Below, one piece after another: positions 8,268-16,426 of a stretch of DNA of 64,000 nucleotides. The translations under genes were made by a program, and so were the position numbers. Numbering within the stretch: position 1 is the stretch's first letter; every line of letters begins with the position of its first letter. The notes beneath the pieces were generated by a model that ran no database searches, had not been told where the DNA came from, and worked only from the letters and a program-made list of their open reading frames with translations. The stretch lies in assembly GCF_020181615.1 (NCBI RefSeq), contig NZ_CP084029.1:1289043-1353042 (forward strand), in the 5' to 3' direction. The DNA is from [Mycobacterium] crassicus. Lineage in GTDB: Bacteria; Actinomycetota; Actinomycetes; Mycobacteriales; Mycobacteriaceae.

Positions 8268-9269
8268 ATGCCGACCCTCGATGTGGAGACTTCCGACAGT
8301 TCAGGGGCGCCGGTCACCACGGCTCCCACCGGTAAGCGGGTGTTGCTGGCCGAACCCCGCGGGTACTGCGCGGGTGTCGACCGTGCCGTTGAGACGGTGG
8401 AGCGAGCGCTGGAGAAGCACGGTGCGCCGGTGTATGTCCGCCACGAGATCGTGCACAACAAGCATGTGGTGGACACCCTGACCCAGAAGGGCGTGGTCTT
8501 CGTCCACGAGGCGGACGAGGTGCCCGAGGGCGCGATGGTGGTGTTCTCCGCGCACGGGGTGGCGCCGAGCGTGCACGAGTTGGCCGCCGACCGCGGGCTG
8601 CGCGTCATCGACGCGACCTGCCCGCTGGTCAACAAGGTGCACAACGAGGCCAAGCGATTCGCCCGGGACGGCTACGACATCCTGCTGATCGGTCATGCCG
8701 GCCATGAAGAGGTCGTCGGGATCATCGGTGAGGCACCCGACGACGTGCAGCTGGTCGACGGTCTGGACGCGGTGGCCTCGGTGAAGGTGCGCGACGAGAA
8801 CAAGGCGGTGTGGCTGTCGCAGACCACGCTGAGTGTCGACGAGACCATGCAGACCGTGGTCAAGCTGCGTGAGCGGTTCCCGAATCTGCAGGATCCGCCC
8901 AGCGACGACATCTGCTACGCCACCCAGAACCGGCAGACCGCGGTCAAGGCGATGGCTCCGGAATGCGAGTTGGTGATCGTCGTCGGCTCGAAGAACTCGT
9001 CGAACTCCAACCGGCTGGTCGAGGTGGCGCTGGGCGCCGGCGCCGACGCCGCCCACCTGGTCGACTACGCCGCCGACATCGATCCGTCGTGGCTGAGCGG
9101 CGCCGAGACCGTCGGTGTCACCTCGGGTGCGTCTGTCCCGGAGATCCTGGTCCGCGGCGTGCTGGAGCGGCTGGCCGAGCACGGTTACGACACGGTGTTC
9201 CCGGTGACGACCGCCAACGAGACGCTGGTGTTCGCGTTGCCGCGGGAGATCCGGCCGGACCGCCGCTAG
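8268..9269 (+). CDS. ispH: 4-hydroxy-3-methylbut-2-enyl diphosphate reductase
   Basis: 333-residue IspH (LytB), the last enzyme of the MEP isoprenoid pathway, which reduces HMBPP to IPP and DMAPP with a [4Fe-4S] cluster. The three cluster cysteines are in [13 protein letters not shown] (Cys34), [11 protein letters not shown] and [12 protein letters not shown]; the substrate-binding [10 protein letters not shown] and [11 protein letters not shown] blocks are also present. The start [13 protein letters not shown] at 8268 is divergent from the Rv1109c-like gene with about 96 bases between, which must hold both promoters. An N-terminal extension of about 20 polar residues is normal in mycobacteria. 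Confidence 0.96.
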   Translation: MPTLDVETSDSSGAPVTTAPTGKRVLLAEPRGYCAGVDRAVETVERALEKHGAPVYVRHEIVHNKHVVDTLTQKGVVFVHEADEVPEGAMVVFSAHGVAPSVHELAADRGLRVIDATCPLVNKVHNEAKRFARDGYDILLIGHAGHEEVVGIIGEAPDDVQLVDGLDAVASVKVRDENKAVWLSQTTLSVDETMQTVVKLRERFPNLQDPPSDDICYATQNRQTAVKAMAPECELVIVVGSKNSSNSNRLVEVALGAGADAAHLVDYAADIDPSWLSGAETVGVTSGASVPEILVRGVLERLAEHGYDTVFPVTTANETLVFALPREIRPDRR

Positions 9270-9283
9270 CCGTCAAAGCCAGC

Positions 9284-10408
9284 TCAGATGTCGTACTCCC
9301 AGGAGTCGGCGTGCTCGTCGCGCGGCTGGCGGGGTCGGCTGGGAGGCTGTGTGCCCGCCTCGTCGCCGGCGGCTTTGCGGTAGCGCACCTGGGAGATCGG
9401 GTGATGGGTGGTGCCGGAACCGTTGGTGCGGCCACCGGCGGCCGACGGCCTGCGCCGCGGCATTGATTCGGACGGCTCGGCGGGCCGGTAGCTGCGCGTC
9501 CGGGGGTCCCGGTTGCCCCTGGGCGCGGGTTCGGTGCGTCGCCGCGGCGCCTCGTCACGCCAACCGGGCTCCTGGCGCCGTCGGCGCATCGGCTCATCGC
9601 GCATCTCGGGTGCGGGCCGTCGCCGCCGCGGAATGTCCGCGCCCGGCGTCTCATCCCTCGGTGGCCGAATGTGCCGCGAGCGCGTCGGCGCGGATCCGTT
9701 GGTGTCCCGTCGGCGCTCGGTGGACCTGGTACGGGAGGACCGGCCTGCGGTGCCCGCCCGGGCCGCGCGGCGCGCCTCCGGCGTGGCCCGCCGGGGACGT
9801 TCGCCGGGGCGGCGCTCACTGGGACGGCGGTCGCCCCGCGTCCGCGAGGCGGGCTGCTCGATGGCGTGGGCCGGATTGCGGTTCAGGGCCGCGGTGAGCA
9901 TGGCGCTGAGCTTGTCGACCAGCGGAGGGCGTCGGCGACTGCTGCTGTCCTCGGCATCGGATCTCGCCGAGTGGTTCAACATCCCGAGATACCAGCGGAC
10001 CATTCCGAGCAGCAGAACGGCTGCCGCGGTGAACAGCATCAGCGGAAAGCGCTCGATCAGCGGATATCCGCAGTTGATCAGGATGGCCTTGAGCCCGGGG
10101 AACCCGGCGCCGTGGAACAGCCAGTAGGCACCGGGCACCGCGCAGAACAAGATCAGGGGAGGCTGGATGACCGCCGTGAACACCGCCGACTGTCGCACCG
10201 CCAGCACCGCCGCGATGCAGCCCATCGCATAGAGGGCGGAGAAGACCGTGGTCAGCTCTTTGCCGCCGGATCCGGCGTCGAACGCGATCCCGATCGCGGA
10301 CGCGACCGCCGCCACCGCCACCGCGCCCCACCACGGCAGACCAGCAGCGTTGGGCAGGATCGAACGGTGGTCAGCCGCCACCGCCGATTTCTCCCGCTGT
10401 GCTGCCAC
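9284..10408 (-). CDS. DUF6542-type membrane protein with long basic tail (Rv1111c-like)
   Basis: 374-residue protein. Four transmembrane helices fall in the first 145 residues (WWGAVAVAAVASAIGIAF; VFSALYAMGCIAAVLAV; AVIQPPLILFCAVPGAYWLF; LMLFTAAAVLLLGMVRWY), followed by about 220 disordered residues extremely rich in Arg, Pro and Ser with repeated RRRPAPE/RRRQEP/RRRTEP motifs, ending HADSWEYDI. I start at GTG 10408 (VAAQREKSAV). Position between ispH and ychF matches Rv1111c. Function unknown; the cationic tail could bind nucleic acid or acidic lipid on the cytoplasmic side. Confidence 0.83.
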   Translation of the reverse strand: MAAQREKSAVAADHRSILPNAAGLPWWGAVAVAAVASAIGIAFDAGSGGKELTTVFSALYAMGCIAAVLAVRQSAVFTAVIQPPLILFCAVPGAYWLFHGAGFPGLKAILINCGYPLIERFPLMLFTAAAVLLLGMVRWYLGMLNHSARSDAEDSSSRRRPPLVDKLSAMLTAALNRNPAHAIEQPASRTRGDRRPSERRPGERPRRATPEARRAARAGTAGRSSRTRSTERRRDTNGSAPTRSRHIRPPRDETPGADIPRRRRPAPEMRDEPMRRRRQEPGWRDEAPRRRTEPAPRGNRDPRTRSYRPAEPSESMPRRRPSAAGGRTNGSGTTHHPISQVRYRKAAGDEAGTQPPSRPRQPRDEHADSWEYDI

Positions 10409-10472
10409 ACACTGACGGTACCGGCTGGCAACGGCAGGCGCGCACGGCGGCACGCTCTAGACTTGCCTCTCT

Positions 10473-11546
10473 GTGAGCCTGAGCCTGGGAATCGTGGGGT
10501 TGCCCAACGTTGGTAAGTCGACCCTGTTCAACGCACTGACCCGCAACGACGTGTTGGCCGCCAACTATCCGTTCGCGACGATCGAGCCGAACGAGGGCGT
10601 GGTCCCGCTGCCCGATCCCCGGCTGGCCAAGCTGGCGGAGATCTTCGGTTCCGAGCGGATCCTGCCGGCGCCGGTGACATTCGTCGACATCGCCGGCATC
10701 GTCAAGGGCGCCTCGGAGGGGGCCGGGCTGGGCAACAAGTTCCTGGCCAACATCCGCGAGTGCGATGCCATCTGCCAGGTGGTGCGGGTCTTCGCCGACG
10801 ACGACGTGGTGCACGTCGACGGCAAGGTGGACCCCGAGGCCGACATCGAGGTGATCGCCACCGAGCTGATCCTGGCCGACATGCAGACCCTGGAGAAGGC
10901 GGTGCCGCGCCTGGAGAAGGAAGCCCGCAACAACAAGGACCGCAAGCCCATGCACGAGGCCGCGGTGGCCGCCGCCGCGATCCTCGACACCGGCAAGACC
11001 CTGTTTGCCGCTGGGGGCGACACCGCGCCGCTGCGCGAGCTGAACCTGCTGACCACCAAGCCTTTCCTGTACGTGTTCAACGCCGACGAGGCGGTGCTCA
11101 CCGATGCGGCGCGGGTGGCGGCGCTGCGCGAGCTGGTAGCCCCGGCCGACGCGGTGTTCCTCGACGCCAAGATCGAATCCGAGCTCGCCGAGCTGGACGA
11201 CGAGTCGGCGATGGAGCTGCTGGAGTCGATCGGCCAGAGTGAGCGCGGACTGGATGCGTTGGCGCGCGCCGGCTTCCACACCCTGAAGCTGCAGACCTAC
11301 CTGACCGCCGGGCCCAAGGAGGCGCGGGCCTGGACCATCCACCAGGGCGACACCGCGCCGAAGGCAGCCGGGGTGATCCACACCGACTTCGAGAAGGGCT
11401 TCATCAAGGCCGAGGTGGTGTCGTTCGACGACCTGGTCGAGGCCGGGTCGATGGCCGCCGCCAAGTCCGCCGGCAAGGTGCGCATGGAGGGCAAGGACTA
11501 CGTCATGGCCGACGGGGACGTGGTGGAGTTCCGGTTCAATGTGTAG
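10473..11546 (+). CDS. ychF: Redox-responsive GTPase/ATPase YchF (OLA1 family)
   Basis: 357 residues, full length for YchF. G1 GLPNVGKST (residues 9-17), switch region ANYPFATIEPNEG, G3 VDIAGIVKGASEGAGLGNKFL and the degenerate NADE in place of NKxD give the family's relaxed nucleotide specificity. The C-terminal TGS domain begins near LQTYLTAGPKEARAW and ends VEFRFNV. The GTG start (GTGAGCCTGAGC) gives MSLSLGIVGLPNVG, as in homologues. It is a ribosome-associated ATPase linked to stress response in other bacteria. Divergent from the DUF6542 gene. Confidence 0.95.
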   Translation: MSLSLGIVGLPNVGKSTLFNALTRNDVLAANYPFATIEPNEGVVPLPDPRLAKLAEIFGSERILPAPVTFVDIAGIVKGASEGAGLGNKFLANIRECDAICQVVRVFADDDVVHVDGKVDPEADIEVIATELILADMQTLEKAVPRLEKEARNNKDRKPMHEAAVAAAAILDTGKTLFAAGGDTAPLRELNLLTTKPFLYVFNADEAVLTDAARVAALRELVAPADAVFLDAKIESELAELDDESAMELLESIGQSERGLDALARAGFHTLKLQTYLTAGPKEARAWTIHQGDTAPKAAGVIHTDFEKGFIKAEVVSFDDLVEAGSMAAAKSAGKVRMEGKDYVMADGDVVEFRFNV

Positions 11547-11630
11547 GTCGGCTCGGAATCGCTGACGGACGCGACTCGTTTTCGTGCAAGTTGGCCGGCT
11601 GGTTCGGACTTGCTGCGTACTGTCCGATAC

Positions 11631-12428
11631 ATGGAGCTTCAGGGTAAGCGAGTTCTGATCACGGGGGCATCGCGCGGAATTGGTGAGTCCCTTGCGCGCG
11701 CGTTCGCGGGAGCCGGAGCCAGAGTGGCCCTTGTCGCTCGGGGCGGAGATTCGCTTCAATCGCTGGCCGCCGAATTGGGTGGCACGGCCTACCCCGCAGA
11801 CCTTGCCGACGCCGCCCAGGTGGCGGGTCTGATCCAGCGGATCGAAGACGACGGCGGACCGATCGACGTGCTGATCAACAATGCCGGTATCGGCAGCACC
11901 TCGAGCTTCATCGACGCCCCCGATGATGAACTGCGCAGGGTCACCGAACTCAATTACCTCACTCCGGTTGAACTCTGCCGGCAGGTGATACCGGGGATGC
12001 TGCGGCGCGGCGGAGGCCACATCGTCAACATGTCGTCAATCGCGGGCATCATGGCCCTTCCGGGACTTGCCACCTACTCGGCTTCCAAAGCGGCCTTGTC
12101 GCACTTCACCGCGGGGCTGCGGGCCGACGTGCGCGGATGGCCGATCGGAACCACACTGGTGGAATTGGGACCGATTCCCACCGACCTGCTCGCCGAGTCC
12201 GACAACTACGAGCCGACAGCTAAGTCCTTCAAGCGCGTGTACCGTCTGGGACTTACCGTCGACACTCCCCGAGAACGGGTGGCGCGGCAGGTGGTCAAGG
12301 CCGTCCGCAAGGGGCGGCGACACGTGCGGTTGCCCAGGCGGTCCATCCCGTTGGCGATGCTGGTCGAGGCACCCCGGCGCGGCGCGGAACTATCGCTTAC
12401 CGGTGTTCCGCACCAACCCAGGCGGTAA
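11631..12428 (+). CDS. Short-chain dehydrogenase/reductase
   Basis: 265-residue classical SDR: TGASRGIG cofactor loop near residue 11, NNAGIG near 82, and the Ser/Tyr/Lys triad in NMSSIAG and YSASK. The absence of an Arg after beta-2 and the DLAD motif leave NAD versus NADP open. The C-terminal region is long and basic (KAVRKGRRHVRLPRRSIPLAMLVEAPRR), as in lipid-active mycobacterial SDRs that touch the membrane. The ATG at 11631 is chosen because an upstream ATT/CTG-rich stretch has no ribosome site; none is obvious before 11631 either, suggesting a near-leaderless mRNA. Substrate unknown. Confidence 0.88.
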   Translation: MELQGKRVLITGASRGIGESLARAFAGAGARVALVARGGDSLQSLAAELGGTAYPADLADAAQVAGLIQRIEDDGGPIDVLINNAGIGSTSSFIDAPDDELRRVTELNYLTPVELCRQVIPGMLRRGGGHIVNMSSIAGIMALPGLATYSASKAALSHFTAGLRADVRGWPIGTTLVELGPIPTDLLAESDNYEPTAKSFKRVYRLGLTVDTPRERVARQVVKAVRKGRRHVRLPRRSIPLAMLVEAPRRGAELSLTGVPHQPRR

Positions 12429-12443
12429 TCGCCCGAGGAGCGT

Positions 12444-12559
12444 GTGATCACGATGCCGGGAGAGCTTGCGCGTCAATGGGATACCAAGGCTGCGGAACTT
12501 GCCGAGCTGCACCGGACCACGAATGGATGCGGACCTACCGGGAGCTCTGGGATGCGTAG
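12444..12559 (+). pseudogene. Possible remnant of a small gene with a frameshift
   Basis: After a GGAG, a GTG opens a frame reading VITMPGELARQWDTKAAELA and on to LHR. One base out of frame, the next stretch (12518-12559) reads HEWMRTYRELWDA then TAG, which looks like a natural protein end. Restoring a single base would join the two into about 40 residues. No parent family recognised. This sits in the 208-base gap between the SDR and the next gene. Confidence 0.3.
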
Positions 12560-12636
12560 TGCGCGGCCGTGAGAAGTCTCCGAGGTGTGTCTTGCCGGTG
12601 ACCTGACCGCAATGGGGTCAGGGGAGGCTCGTCGTC

Positions 12637-12912
12637 ATGACGGTGGTCGAGGTGATCTACGTGGTGGCTGCGACGCTGTGGATACTCGTGGTGGTGGCAG
12701 CGGCGTGCGTCGGAGGCCGCTACCTGCTGAAGCTTCGGGCCAGGCGACGCCGCATCAATGGGCTGATCGACAATATGCGCCTGTCCCTTGAGCGCGCCAT
12801 CGGCCCGTATCGCGCTGTGGCCGGTGGGTTCGCGGCCCTCCTGCAGCGGCTGGTCGACGGACTTGGTCCGGATGCACGGACAGTTCTTTCCTCGTCGAGG
12901 GGACGGCGATAG
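12637..12912 (+). CDS. Small single-span membrane protein (91 aa)
   Basis: 91 residues with one N-terminal transmembrane helix (VVAATLWILVVVAAACVGGRYLLKL, about residues 8-32), a basic stop-transfer segment RARRRRIN, and an amphipathic cytoplasmic tail ending SSSRGRR. A strong GGGGAGG lies nine bases before the ATG at 12637. Its 3' end is tail-to-tail with arr. No recognised family; the hydrophobic helix, clean ribosome site and position support it as a real gene. Confidence 0.6.
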   Translation: MTVVEVIYVVAATLWILVVVAAACVGGRYLLKLRARRRRINGLIDNMRLSLERAIGPYRAVAGGFAALLQRLVDGLGPDARTVLSSSRGRR

Positions 12913-12924
12913 GCGGGACCGGAC

Positions 12925-13335
12925 TCAGTTGATGATCTCGTCGATCCCCTCTGCCCGCATCGCGGCCAATCGGTCGCGCCACTCCTGAAGTGCCTCTGGC
13001 GTCAGGCGCGGCCAATCATCGATCTCTTCGATGATCCGGATCGGTTCGCTGCTGCGGTAGGAGCGGGTCGGGTTGCCCGGGAACTTCTTATCGGTGACGT
13101 TGGGATCGTTCTGGAACTCCCCGGTCGGTTCGACGCGGTACACCCGCGGTGTGCCGTCGCCGGCCGCGAGTTCGGCCGCCAGCCCGGCACCGTCGCGCAG
13201 GGCGGTGAAATAGATGTGGTTCATGACGATTTCCGGCCGATAGTTGGAACGGAATCCTGCGGTGAGCAGGTCCCCAACTCCCAGTTCGGCCTTTGTGCCG
13301 TGGAAGAACGGACCTTCGTCGAGCACCGGAGCCAC
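12925..13335 (-). CDS. arr: NAD(+)-rifampin ADP-ribosyltransferase
   Basis: 136-residue Arr. It transfers ADP-ribose from NAD+ to the C23 hydroxyl of rifamycins and inactivates them. Diagnostic blocks are FFHGTKAEL, MNHIYFTAL and NDPNVTDKKFPGNPTRSYRSSEPI. The catalytic His, Tyr and Asp fall at residues 12, 42 and 77, with the same 30 and 35 spacings as H19/Y49/D84 of the M. smegmatis enzyme. GTG start at 13335. Chromosomal arr genes explain natural rifampicin tolerance in many rapid growers and are absent from M. tuberculosis, so this is one of the insertions relative to that gene order. Confidence 0.94.
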   Translation of the reverse strand: MAPVLDEGPFFHGTKAELGVGDLLTAGFRSNYRPEIVMNHIYFTALRDGAGLAAELAAGDGTPRVYRVEPTGEFQNDPNVTDKKFPGNPTRSYRSSEPIRIIEEIDDWPRLTPEALQEWRDRLAAMRAEGIDEIIN

Positions 13336-13460
13336 CGCGTCAGGTTACCGGGCCTGCAGTGGGTATTGAGAGGTCGACGACGTTGTCGGGGGTCGCGCTG
13401 GCGTGCCGTGGGGCGGGCTCACATACCCTTTACGGCGAGCCCCTCGCGTATGCGGACCGA

Positions 13461-13844
13461 CTACCAGATGACGGCGAGCCCCGCGGCGGTCAGCACCAGC
13501 GCCCCGGCGGCGTAGAACAGTGCACGCGGAGCCGCACCGCCCGACTTGCGTTGCCGGGCGCGGCCGATGCCGAGGACGGCGCCGAGCGCGACCAGGATCA
13601 CCAGCTTGATCCCGATCTTGGGGTAGTTGAGCACCACGTCGGCGGGCCAGGGAGCGGCCAGTGCCAACCCGGTGAGCAACGACAGCACCACGCCGTAGTC
13701 CATGACCGGGGTGAGCTGGAAGCGCCGTGCCGCGGCCTCGGAGACCAGGGCCCCGAAGATCACCGCGAACCCGATGATGTGCAGCAGAACTATTACGTGC
13801 CGTAGTACCTCCACGAGGTTCAGGCTAGCCCCTGACGCGGACAT
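13461..13844 (-). CDS. Small four-helix membrane protein
   Basis: 127 residues from ATG 13844 (MSASGASLNLVEVLRH); a longer frame to 13904 would overlap the divergent osmC promoter. About four transmembrane helices: VIVLLHIIGFAVIFGALV, YGVVLSLLTGLALAA, IGIKLVILVALGAVLGI and LFYAAGALVLTAAGLAVI. The His in LLHIIGF and the general layout recall small heme/copper-associated or CopD-like membrane proteins, but nothing decisive is present. Divergent from the OsmC gene, 44 bases apart. Confidence 0.7.
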   Translation of the reverse strand: MSASGASLNLVEVLRHVIVLLHIIGFAVIFGALVSEAAARRFQLTPVMDYGVVLSLLTGLALAAPWPADVVLNYPKIGIKLVILVALGAVLGIGRARQRKSGGAAPRALFYAAGALVLTAAGLAVIW

Positions 13845-13888
13845 GGGGCCAATTGTCGGCACATCGCCGCCCACTACCCTTGATCGGC

Positions 13889-14410
13889 ATGACTGCATCG
13901 ACAACCCGGCTGGCCGCGGTGGTGGCCGCTACCCGCGACCGCGCCGCCGCCGACCCGGCCAATTCCCAGGTCGTGTTCCGTGCCTCCGCCGTCGCCCATG
14001 ACGCTGTTGCCAGCACGGTCACCATGGGCCGCTACAGCGTCGAAGTCGACGAGCCGCCGACGCTCGGAGGCGAGAACACCGCTCCCAACCCGGTCGAGTA
14101 CTACCTGGGATCGCTGCTGTCCTGCCAGATCGTCACCTGGCGGTACTGGGCGGAGAAGCTGGGCATCACCGTCGACGAGATCACCGGGCGAGCCGAGGGC
14201 GATCTCGACGTGCGCGGTTTCTTCGGCCTGGACGACACGGTTCGTCCCGGCTTCAGCGAGGTGCGGGTGGTCATCACGGTGACCGGCCCGGAGACCGAGG
14301 AGCGCTACGGTGAGCTGTACCGGATCGTCGAATCCCATTGCCCGGTACTGGACTTGACCACCAACGTTACGCCGGTGCGCAGCACCCTTGAGATAGGAGC
14401 GAGACAGTGA
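13889..14410 (+). CDS. OsmC/Ohr-family peroxiredoxin-like protein
   Basis: 173 residues from ATG 13889 (MTASTTRLAAVV). OsmC fold with the two conserved cysteines in LGSLLSCQIVTWRYW and VESHCPVLDLTTN, the pair that reduces organic hydroperoxides in this family. The GGENTAPNPVEYYLGSLLSC stretch is the most conserved part. It overlaps the downstream ABM-domain gene by 4 bases (GTGA), so the two are a coupled pair, plausibly for detoxification of reactive organic species. Confidence 0.88.
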   Translation: MTASTTRLAAVVAATRDRAAADPANSQVVFRASAVAHDAVASTVTMGRYSVEVDEPPTLGGENTAPNPVEYYLGSLLSCQIVTWRYWAEKLGITVDEITGRAEGDLDVRGFFGLDDTVRPGFSEVRVVITVTGPETEERYGELYRIVESHCPVLDLTTNVTPVRSTLEIGARQ

Positions 14411-14730
14411 TCTTCATCGTGGTGAAATTTCAGATCAAGCCGGAGTGGGCGGAGCGCTGGCCGCAGCTGGTCGCGGAGTTCACGGCGGCCACCCGGGCCG
14501 AACCGGGCAACCTGTGGTTCGACTGGTCACGCAGCCTGGACGATCCGAACGAATACGTCGTGATCGAGGCATTTCAGGACGCCGCGGCCGGCAGTGCGCA
14601 TGTCAACGGCGACCATTTCACCAAGGCGATGGCCGAGATGCCGCAGGCGCTGGCGTCCACCCCGAAGATCATCAGCCATACGATCGAGGCAACGGACTGG
14701 TCGCCGATGGGGGAGCTGGCGGTCGACTAA
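14407..14730 (+). CDS. Antibiotic biosynthesis monooxygenase (ABM) domain protein
   Basis: 107-residue single ABM domain: MIFIVVKFQIKPEWAERW, then EPGNLWFDWSRSLDDPNEYVVIEAFQDAAAGSAHVNGDHFTKAM, the family's ferredoxin-like fold with the conserved W/E/H pattern. Such proteins act as cofactor-free quinol monooxygenases or heme/aldehyde-handling enzymes. It resembles M. tuberculosis Rv1117 by position and size. GTG start overlaps osmC by 4 bases. The 3' end meets the converging C92-type gene with shared CTAA stop bases. Confidence 0.83.
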   Translation: MIFIVVKFQIKPEWAERWPQLVAEFTAATRAEPGNLWFDWSRSLDDPNEYVVIEAFQDAAAGSAHVNGDHFTKAMAEMPQALASTPKIISHTIEATDWSPMGELAVD

Positions 14731-15419
14731 GGCGTGATGGCGATCTCGCGGCCCAACTGATAGCCGGGGGTCAGCGGCAGGATGTCACCGCTCCAGAACG
14801 ACCCGGGGTCGAACCAGTTCGAACTCTTGTCGGTCGACAGCAGGCCCATCTCCTCGTAGGTGATGGCCACCGTCTCGGCGCAGTAGGCGGTTTGCAGGGC
14901 CACTCTGCCTTTGCGCGCCCTGCGGCGCTGGCTGACTTCGCGAACCTTGCGGTCCAGGAACGGGATACCTCGGGTCCAGTCGCCGGCGGTCGGCAGCCGG
15001 CCCCGGAGCCAGCGGCCGGTGAGCCGCGCCGTGGTGGGAAACGCGGTGCCGTCCATCCGGGCGATCACCTGCAACAGCCGGTCTTCCTGCTCACGGGTGA
15101 CGGTTCCATTGAGCTGACGGAACCAGCAGCGCTGCTCATAGCGGCCCAGCCACTGCTCGACAGAGGCGCGCGCGTCGTTGAGCTGCACGCCGCGATGGTT
15201 GGTTCCGGTCCAGTAGTCGAGCAGCTTGTCGCCGAGCTCGGCATGCCAGATCAGCGGCGGCAGGTCTTCGAGGGCCACCGTCATGCCGACGTGGTTCACC
15301 GGGGCGTTGGACAGGGTCTGGATGGCGCGGTCCGGGCCGGAGCGGCCACGGAACAACCAGATGTCGCCGGTGCGGGTTTCGCGCAGCGCCTGTTCCAAGG
15401 TCACCGTATGTTGGTCCAC
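14727..15419 (-). CDS. YiiX/C92-type permuted NlpC/P60 cysteine hydrolase (Rv1118c-like)
   Basis: 230 residues from GTG 15419 (VDQHTVTLEQALRETRTGDIW). The circularly permuted papain-like layout is visible: a GDIWLFRGRSGPDRAIQTLSNAPVNHVGMTVAL block carries the catalytic His, and TAYCAETVAITYEEMGLL near residue 180 the catalytic Cys. The family includes YiiX-like amidases and lipid-active hydrolases. No signal peptide is visible, so it is probably cytoplasmic. It is head-to-head with the 58-residue membrane protein at 15438. The family call rests on these two motifs. Confidence 0.6.
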   Translation of the reverse strand: MDQHTVTLEQALRETRTGDIWLFRGRSGPDRAIQTLSNAPVNHVGMTVALEDLPPLIWHAELGDKLLDYWTGTNHRGVQLNDARASVEQWLGRYEQRCWFRQLNGTVTREQEDRLLQVIARMDGTAFPTTARLTGRWLRGRLPTAGDWTRGIPFLDRKVREVSQRRRARKGRVALQTAYCAETVAITYEEMGLLSTDKSSNWFDPGSFWSGDILPLTPGYQLGREIAITP

Positions 15420-15437
15420 GACACAGCACCTTAGGGT

Positions 15438-15614
15438 GTGATCGTGCGCAGCATCTGGAAATGGATCGGCCTTGCGGGCGTGGTCGGCGTCGCCGCCGGG
15501 GGAGTGCTGGTGGTGCGAGACCAACGCCGGCGACGCGCCTACACACCCGATGAGATCCGCGCCAGGCTGCATCAGCGGCTGGCCGAGGCCAGCGAAGCCG
15601 GCGGCGCCGGCTAG
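15438..15614 (+). CDS. Small membrane protein (58 aa)
   Basis: GTG-started frame reading [20 protein letters not shown]: one N-terminal transmembrane helix to about residue 25, then a basic juxtamembrane [32 protein letters not shown] tail with a helical [13 protein letters not shown] segment. A second GTG two codons on is equally possible. It is divergent from the C92-type gene and its TAG interlocks with the stop of the converging cyclase gene (CTAG read on both strands). The sharp change from transmembrane to charged tail makes a chance frame unlikely. Function unknown. Confidence 0.6.
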   Translation: MIVRSIWKWIGLAGVVGVAAGGVLVVRDQRRRRAYTPDEIRARLHQRLAEASEAGGAG

Positions 15615-16426
15615 GCGGTCTCTACCGCGTAGAGGCGGTGGGTGCCGGCGAAGCCCTTCAGCTCGACGTCGCGGCCGGCTCCGACGGTGATGTCGTCGCA
15701 GTCCTTGACGGCGTCGCGCACCGGTCCGCTGATCAGGATCTGGGTGCCGTCGGCGGCGGCGGCCACCCGCGCGGCCATCGCCACATTGCGGCCGAAGAGG
15801 TCGTCGCCGCGGCGTACCGAGCGGCCCATGTGAATTCCGATCCGCACCCGGATCGGGTGCTGCGGTCTGCGGCCGCGTGGGCGCTGCAGCCCGCGCTGGA
15901 TGTCGATGGCGCAGCGCACCGCCTGATCGGGCCGCGCGAAGGCGATCATGTAGCCGTCGCCCTGATTCTTGACGACGTGGCCGCCGCGGCCGCGGACCGT
16001 GCCCTGCACCATCTCGTCGTGCCGGGCGAGCAGCTTCACCCATGCGCGGTCACCGATCCGCTCGTTGAGCGCGGTGGACTCCTCGATGTCGGTGAACAGC
16101 ACCACCACGTGGCCGTCCGGTGTCAGGCGGGCCAGGTCCGGGCGTTCGACTTCAGCCCAGTCGGCAAGGTCTTCGATCGAACTGCGTACGGCTGCCCCAA
16201 ACCCCTGCTTGCGCACCAGGTTTGCCGTCTGCCACACCGTCTTGACGGCCTCCCGTCCACCGGCCAACAGCAGGTTACGGGTGTCGACCCGACCCCGCAG
16301 TGCCTCGGCTTCGGCCCGGGCCTGCCGCAGTCGCGCGGTCAGCACTGCCAGCGCGACCGCCTCGGCTACCGCCACCGCCGCCAGCAGGTAGCCCACGAGC
16401 ATCGGCGGTGCGAGCCAGCCGGTCAA
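15611..16426 (-). CDS. Membrane-anchored class III adenylate cyclase
   Basis: 271 residues: one N-terminal transmembrane helix ([21 protein letters not shown]), a linker, and a class III cyclase domain from about residue 105. All catalytic positions are present: first metal Asp in FTDIEES, second in VKNQGDGYM (with the adenine-selecting Lys), the partner Asp in DDLFGRNV, and the transition-state Asn and Arg in NVAMAARV. It should therefore make cAMP. Position corresponds to the shorter M. tuberculosis Rv1120c. It is the second gene of a pair, its ATG overlapping the stop of the upstream hydrolase by 4 bases. Confidence 0.88.
   Translation of the reverse strand: MTGWLAPPMLVGYLLAAVAVAEAVALAVLTARLRQARAEAEALRGRVDTRNLLLAGGREAVKTVWQTANLVRKQGFGAAVRSSIEDLADWAEVERPDLARLTPDGHVVVLFTDIEESTALNERIGDRAWVKLLARHDEMVQGTVRGRGGHVVKNQGDGYMIAFARPDQAVRCAIDIQRGLQRPRGRRPQHPIRVRIGIHMGRSVRRGDDLFGRNVAMAARVAAAADGTQILISGPVRDAVKDCDDITVGAGRDVELKGFAGTHRLYAVETA

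Noticed and set aside
7545..9269. A 574-codon frame ending in ispH
   Set aside because: The first 240 codons are antisense to xseA and the Rv1109c-like gene; IspH proper begins at 8268.
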